This document shows positions 53,651 to 56,900 of a stretch of 56,900 nt of DNA, piece by piece. The notes beneath the pieces were generated by a model. It did not search any database and was not told where the DNA came from. It saw only the letters and a list, made by a program, of their open reading frames with translations. The position numbers and the translations under genes were made by a program. Position 1 is the stretch's first letter. Every line of letters begins with the position of its first letter. Source of the stretch: CTSOIL-112 sp049291875 (GTDB taxonomy: Bacteria; Pseudomonadota; Gammaproteobacteria; Burkholderiales; Burkholderiaceae); NCBI GenBank assembly GCA_049291875.1, contig JBATQE010000042.1, positions 1 to 56,900 on the forward strand, in the 5' to 3' direction.

Positions 53651-55165
53651 ATGTGTGGCGTGATTGGTGTGATGGCAAATAGCCCGGTGAACCAACTGAT
53701 TTATGATGCGTTGCTGCTGTTGCAACACCGTGGGCAAGACGCGGCGGGCATGACGACCAATCAAGGTCAGCGATTTTGTATGCACAAGGGCAAAGGCATG
53801 GTGCGCGATGTGTTTCGCACGCGCAATATGCGTGACCTGCATGGCAATATGGGTATCGGTCATGTACGCTATCCGACGGCAGGGGCGGTTGATAGCGTGG
53901 AGGAGGCGCAGCCGTTTTATGTCAATGCGCCGTATGGCATCACCTTGGCCCACAATGGTAATTTGACCAATACCGACGAAGTGCGCGATGAATTGTTCCG
54001 TTTGGATCGTCGCCACATCAATACCGGCTCGGATTCGGAAGTGTTGCTTAATGTATTGGCGCATGAGTTGGATATTTCGATTCATGAGGAAGAGGCCGCA
54101 GTCGCATTGACCTATCAGCATTTTTTCAGCGCGATGCGCCGCGTGAATGCACGTATCAAGGGTGCGTATGCCTGCGTCGGTATGGCCGCCGGCTTGTCGG
54201 TGTTTGGCTTTCGTGACCCGAACGGCATCCGTCCTTTGGTTTTGGGACAGCGTCAAAGCAAAGATGGCGCAACTGAATACATGCTCGCTTCGGAGAGCGT
54301 GGCGATTGAGGGCGTCGGTTACAAAACCGTGCGAGACATCGCGCCGGGCGAAGCGATTTGGATTGATATGGACGGTACTTTGCACAGCCAAATTTGCGCG
54401 GAGAATCCGCAACTAAGCCCGTGTCTGTTTGAGTATGTTTATTTCGCGCGTCCCGATTCAACGATTGACGGCACGTCGGTGTATGCGGCGCGCTTGGCGA
54501 TGGGCGAAACGTTGGCGGATAAAATTGCACGCGAAATTGATGTGAATGATATTGATGTGGTCATGCCGATTCCCGATACCTCGCGTCCATGCGCCATGCA
54601 GTTGGCCTCGAAGTTGGGCTTGAGCTATCGTGAAGGCTTTATCAAAAACCGCTACATTGGCCGCACCTTCATCATGCCGGGGCAGGAAACGCGCCAAAAA
54701 TCGGTGCGCCAAAAATTAACCGCCATGCCGAGCGAATTTGCCGGTAAAAACGTGTTGCTGGTGGACGACTCGATTGTGCGCGGTACGACCAGTCAAGAGA
54801 TTGTTGCGCTGGCGCGCGAATCGGGCGCAAAAAAAGTGTATTTTGCTTCGGCTGCGCCGGCGGTGAAATTCCCGAATGTCTACGGCATTGATATGCCGAC
54901 GCGCACCGAGTTGATTGCCAACAACAAATCGTTAGAGGAAATTGGCGAAGCGATTACCGCTGACAAAGTTATTTACCAAGACTTGTCCGCCTTAATCGAG
55001 TCGGTGCAATCGGTGGGGCAAGCGGGCGGACAATCGTGCCTGACACAGTTTGATGCCTCATGTTTTAATGGCGAATACGTCACGGGCGATATTGACGAGG
55101 CTTATTTGGATCGATTGGAACAAAACCGACTTGATGCGCAGCAGTCCAAGAAAAAAGCTAAATAA
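53651..55165 (+). CDS. purF: Amidophosphoribosyltransferase
   Basis: The 504-aa enzyme starts purine synthesis by making phosphoribosylamine from PRPP and glutamine. MCGVIGVM gives the N-terminal nucleophile Cys2 after Met removal. The glutaminase half (with HNGNLTN and GSDSEVLLNVLAHEL) is followed by a phosphoribosyltransferase half with the PRPP motif VLLVDDSIVRGTTSQEIV. The basic C-terminus ends QQSKKKAK. GAGGTGAAAG precedes the ATG. It is followed by the metZ-like gene after 40 bp. Confidence 0.98.
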   Translation: MCGVIGVMANSPVNQLIYDALLLLQHRGQDAAGMTTNQGQRFCMHKGKGMVRDVFRTRNMRDLHGNMGIGHVRYPTAGAVDSVEEAQPFYVNAPYGITLAHNGNLTNTDEVRDELFRLDRRHINTGSDSEVLLNVLAHELDISIHEEEAAVALTYQHFFSAMRRVNARIKGAYACVGMAAGLSVFGFRDPNGIRPLVLGQRQSKDGATEYMLASESVAIEGVGYKTVRDIAPGEAIWIDMDGTLHSQICAENPQLSPCLFEYVYFARPDSTIDGTSVYAARLAMGETLADKIAREIDVNDIDVVMPIPDTSRPCAMQLASKLGLSYREGFIKNRYIGRTFIMPGQETRQKSVRQKLTAMPSEFAGKNVLLVDDSIVRGTTSQEIVALARESGAKKVYFASAAPAVKFPNVYGIDMPTRTELIANNKSLEEIGEAITADKVIYQDLSALIESVQSVGQAGGQSCLTQFDASCFNGEYVTGDIDEAYLDRLEQNRLDAQQSKKKAK

Positions 55166-55205
55166 CTCTTCCGGCGCGCCATGTGAATGCCTTTGAAAGA
55201 ACTTT

Positions 55206-56459
55206 ATGACTGAACAAAAAAAACTAAACACACACATTGAAACGCAATTGTTGCACAACGACCGCTGGGCAGGCATTGCGCACTCGGCGAGTCATCAACC
55301 TGTTTATAAAAGCGTGCAATTCACCTATGACTCGGCGCAGGGCATTGCCGATGCGTTCCAAGGCAAAATTGCCGGTTATACCTATTCGCGGTCAAATAAT
55401 CCGACGCTGACCGCGCTCGAAGCACAACTGACTTTGTTGGAAGATGGCGTTGAAACCATTACTTTTGGTACCGGCATGGGTGCGATTGCCAGTGCGATGC
55501 TGGCTTTGCTCAAAGCGGGCGATCATATTGTGGTCAGTCAATATTTGTTTGGTAATACCACCAGTCTGTTTGATACCTTTGGCTTGCAGGGCGTGTCCAT
55601 CAGCTATGTAGACGTCACGGATGCGGCGAATGTCGCAGCGGCGTTACAGGATAATACGCGCATGGTGTTTGTTGAAACCATTGCCAACCCACGCACGCAG
55701 ATCGCCGATTTGCAAGGCATCGGTCAATTGTGTCAAGCGCGCAACATCCTGTTTTTCGTCGATAACACCATGGGTACACCGGCATTGGTGCGTGCCAAAG
55801 ACTACGGTGCCGGTTTGGTGATGAACTCGCTGTCCAAATCATTGTCCGGACACGCAACGGTGCTCGGCGGCTCATTGACCGACACGGGCGTATTTGATTG
55901 GACAAAGTATCCCAATATATTTGATGGCTACCGCAAAGGCGATGCGAAAAAATGGGGCATTTCCCAATTGCGTAAAAAAGGTTTGCGCGATGTTGGCGCC
56001 AGCTTATCCGTGGATGCGGCGCAACAAATCGCCATCGGATTGGAAACCTTCTTCCTGCGCAATGAGCGCGCCTGCCGCAACGCCTACGATTTGGCCAAAT
56101 GGCTACAACAGCATCCCGCAGTCGAACACGTTGATTATCCGGCTTTAGCCAATCATCCGCAGCACGAGCGTGCAAAGGAGCTGTTCGGTGATCGTGGCTA
56201 CGGCGCATTACTCTCATTCACGCTTAAACAAGGTAATAAAACAGCCTATCAAGTGCTCGACGCGCTCAAAGTCACCATGATTTCCACCCACTTGGGCGAT
56301 AACCGCAGCATGACCTTGCCCGTTGCCCAGACCATTTATGCCGAAATGGCAGCGGAACAGCGCCAAAAATGGGGCATTAGCGACGGCCTGATTCGTGTTT
56401 CGGTGGGTATAGAGCATATCAACGACATCATTAACGACTGGAAACAAGCGCTTAAGTAA
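55206..56459 (+). CDS. metZ: Cys/Met-metabolism PLP enzyme, MetZ/cystathionine-gamma-synthase-like
   Basis: A 417-aa PLP-dependent transsulfuration-family enzyme. GYTYSRSNNPTLTALEAQLTLLE, FGTGMGAIASAMLALLKAGDHIVVSQYLFGNT and the PLP-lysine motif MNSLSKSLSGHATVLGGSL are visible, with ISTHLGDNRSMTLPV near the C-terminus in place of the more common SLGGxESL. It could be O-succinylhomoserine sulfhydrylase or a cystathionine gamma-synthase; the purF-metZ order supports the former. Substrate is not decided by sequence. A palindromic hairpin follows 68 bp after the stop. Confidence 0.85.
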   Translation: MTEQKKLNTHIETQLLHNDRWAGIAHSASHQPVYKSVQFTYDSAQGIADAFQGKIAGYTYSRSNNPTLTALEAQLTLLEDGVETITFGTGMGAIASAMLALLKAGDHIVVSQYLFGNTTSLFDTFGLQGVSISYVDVTDAANVAAALQDNTRMVFVETIANPRTQIADLQGIGQLCQARNILFFVDNTMGTPALVRAKDYGAGLVMNSLSKSLSGHATVLGGSLTDTGVFDWTKYPNIFDGYRKGDAKKWGISQLRKKGLRDVGASLSVDAAQQIAIGLETFFLRNERACRNAYDLAKWLQQHPAVEHVDYPALANHPQHERAKELFGDRGYGALLSFTLKQGNKTAYQVLDALKVTMISTHLGDNRSMTLPVAQTIYAEMAAEQRQKWGISDGLIRVSVGIEHINDIINDWKQALK

Positions 56460-56527
56460 TATGATAGTGGTCTACTCTATTGAATGAGGCGCAATGCAAA
56501 TTATGAGTACCCGATGAGTATTAGAAA

Positions 56528-56547
56528 GGGCGCGATTTATCGCGCCC
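56528..56547. terminator. Palindromic hairpin after metZ (terminator or REP-like)
   Basis: GGGCGCGAT (56528-56536) and ATCGCGCCC (56539-56547) pair perfectly around TT, followed by AATCTTT. GAAAGGGCGC resembles the REP-like units at 33711-33730. It probably ends the purF-metZ message. Confidence 0.65.
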
Positions 56548-56675
56548 AATCTTTAAAAGCAATATCGAAATAAAAATTTCAACAATCAACTTATTGTAAT
56601 CAATTGAAAATAAACAATAAATCAAAAGATACGCACAAATTGGGTGGGAAAAATGAAAATATCGCCAAATAAAAG

Positions 56676-56704
56676 TTGACAACATTGAGCGAATGGATCA
56701 TAAT
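56676..56704 (+). promoter_or_regulatory. Strong sigma-70 promoter P1
   Basis: Consensus TTGACA (56676-56681) and CATAAT (56699-56704) with 17-bp spacing. It reads to the right edge, 100 bases or more past the metZ hairpin, with no coding sequence behind it in the window. It pairs with a second promoter ~128 bp downstream, typical of tandem stable-RNA promoters. Confidence 0.75.
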
Positions 56705-56768
56705 TTCACTTCTTCGCCGGATGGATTTGGCGGAGGAGGTTGGGAAGAGTTGGTTGAGTTAAGATTTG

Positions 56769-56832
56769 TTTTTAAAAAATATTAAAAATAAATTAAAAAA
56801 GACTTGACGGAATAAAAAAACTTCTTCATAAT
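56769..56832 (+). promoter_or_regulatory. Strong sigma-70 promoter P2 with UP-like AT tract, probable rrn promoter
   Basis: TTGACG (56804-56809) and CATAAT (56827-56832) are 17 bp apart, preceded by a ~30-bp nearly pure A/T tract (56769-56800) in the place of an UP element. The sequence after the -10 (CTCGCTTCTCTG) and a GC-richer leader run to the window end. This design is that of rRNA operon promoters; the 16S gene would lie beyond the edge. Confidence 0.68.
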
Positions 56833-56900
56833 CTCGCTTCTCTGATGTTGAGGCGGACGAGAAAAATCGAAGCGGTGCCAAGGCGCTGTGGGATAAAAAG

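Noticed and set aside
1..56900. tRNA genes, CRISPR arrays, insertion sequences
   Set aside because: No cloverleaf-forming sequence with tRNA consensus boxes, no regularly spaced direct repeats, and no IS transposase other than the MuA-type gene were seen.
1..56900. Neisseriaceae DNA uptake sequences
   Set aside because: I looked for GCCGTCTGAA-type 10-12-mers and saw no repeated occurrence, so a Neisseria-like identity is not supported.

Overview
The window reads as a betaproteobacterial chromosome (Burkholderiales or Neisseriales; I do not recognise the genus) carrying most of a Mu-like, BcepMu-type transposable prophage. The assignment rests on a methylcitrate cluster using AcnD and PrpF, a trpA-accD-folC-SPOR-purF-metZ gene order, and moderate GC. 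I saw no neisserial DNA-uptake-sequence clusters.

Region 1, 1 to about 28.2 kb: prophage. The left arm (1-7036) runs leftward and is the early/transposition block: a Ner-like regulator, a winged-helix protein, a DUF3102-like protein, the MuA-type DDE transposase, the MuB-type ATPase, small accessory proteins, Gam, and an HU protein cut by the window edge. Most of these genes overlap by 1-4 bp. A palindrome-bearing divergent regulatory region (7037-7116) separates it from a rightward repressor gene. Four cargo genes are packed behind the repressor (7508-9653), ending at a strong terminator. Two of them form an AT-rich pair, a soluble 316-aa protein and a four-helix membrane protein, laid out like lambda cI-rexA-rexB. 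The structural genes follow (9860-27114): protease with nested scaffold, capsid cement, major capsid, completion proteins, contractile sheath and tube, tail chaperone with a frameshifted extension, tape measure, U, X, D, V, baseplate W, J, I, fibre and tailspike. A D12-class adenine methyltransferase sits at the right end. Terminase, portal, MuF, holin, endolysin and spanin genes are absent from their usual place.

The late genes are controlled by a repeated element. A 16-bp palindrome (AGTAAAGCCCTTTACT) occurs three times, always exactly 34 nt before an ATG that lacks a Shine-Dalgarno, with a -10-like hexamer ending 6 nt before that ATG. This fits an activator-dependent late promoter giving leaderless mRNAs.

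Region 2, 28.5-33.6 kb: fructose PTS operon (IIA-HPr-EI fusion FruB, FruK, then separate IIB and IIC proteins). Region 3, 33.8-40.9 kb: methylcitrate cycle on the minus strand (prpB, prpC, acnD, and a detached prpF), interrupted by a plus-strand hypoxanthine/uracil-DNA glycosylase and palindromic repeats. Region 4, 41.1-47.4 kb: a PEBP-family protein, a secreted barnase-like RNase with a barstar-like inhibitor, aroQ, accB-accC, prmA and a VOC protein. Region 5, 47.4-56.5 kb: fadD (minus), then trpA, accD, folC, a SPOR protein, purF and a metZ-like gene. The right edge (56.67-56.9 kb) holds two strong tandem promoters with an AT-rich UP-like tract, probably leading into an rRNA operon outside the window.

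Short GTAGG/GGGCGC-type palindromes (REP-like) recur in intergenic gaps of both the prophage and the host region, and one lies inside a phage coding sequence.
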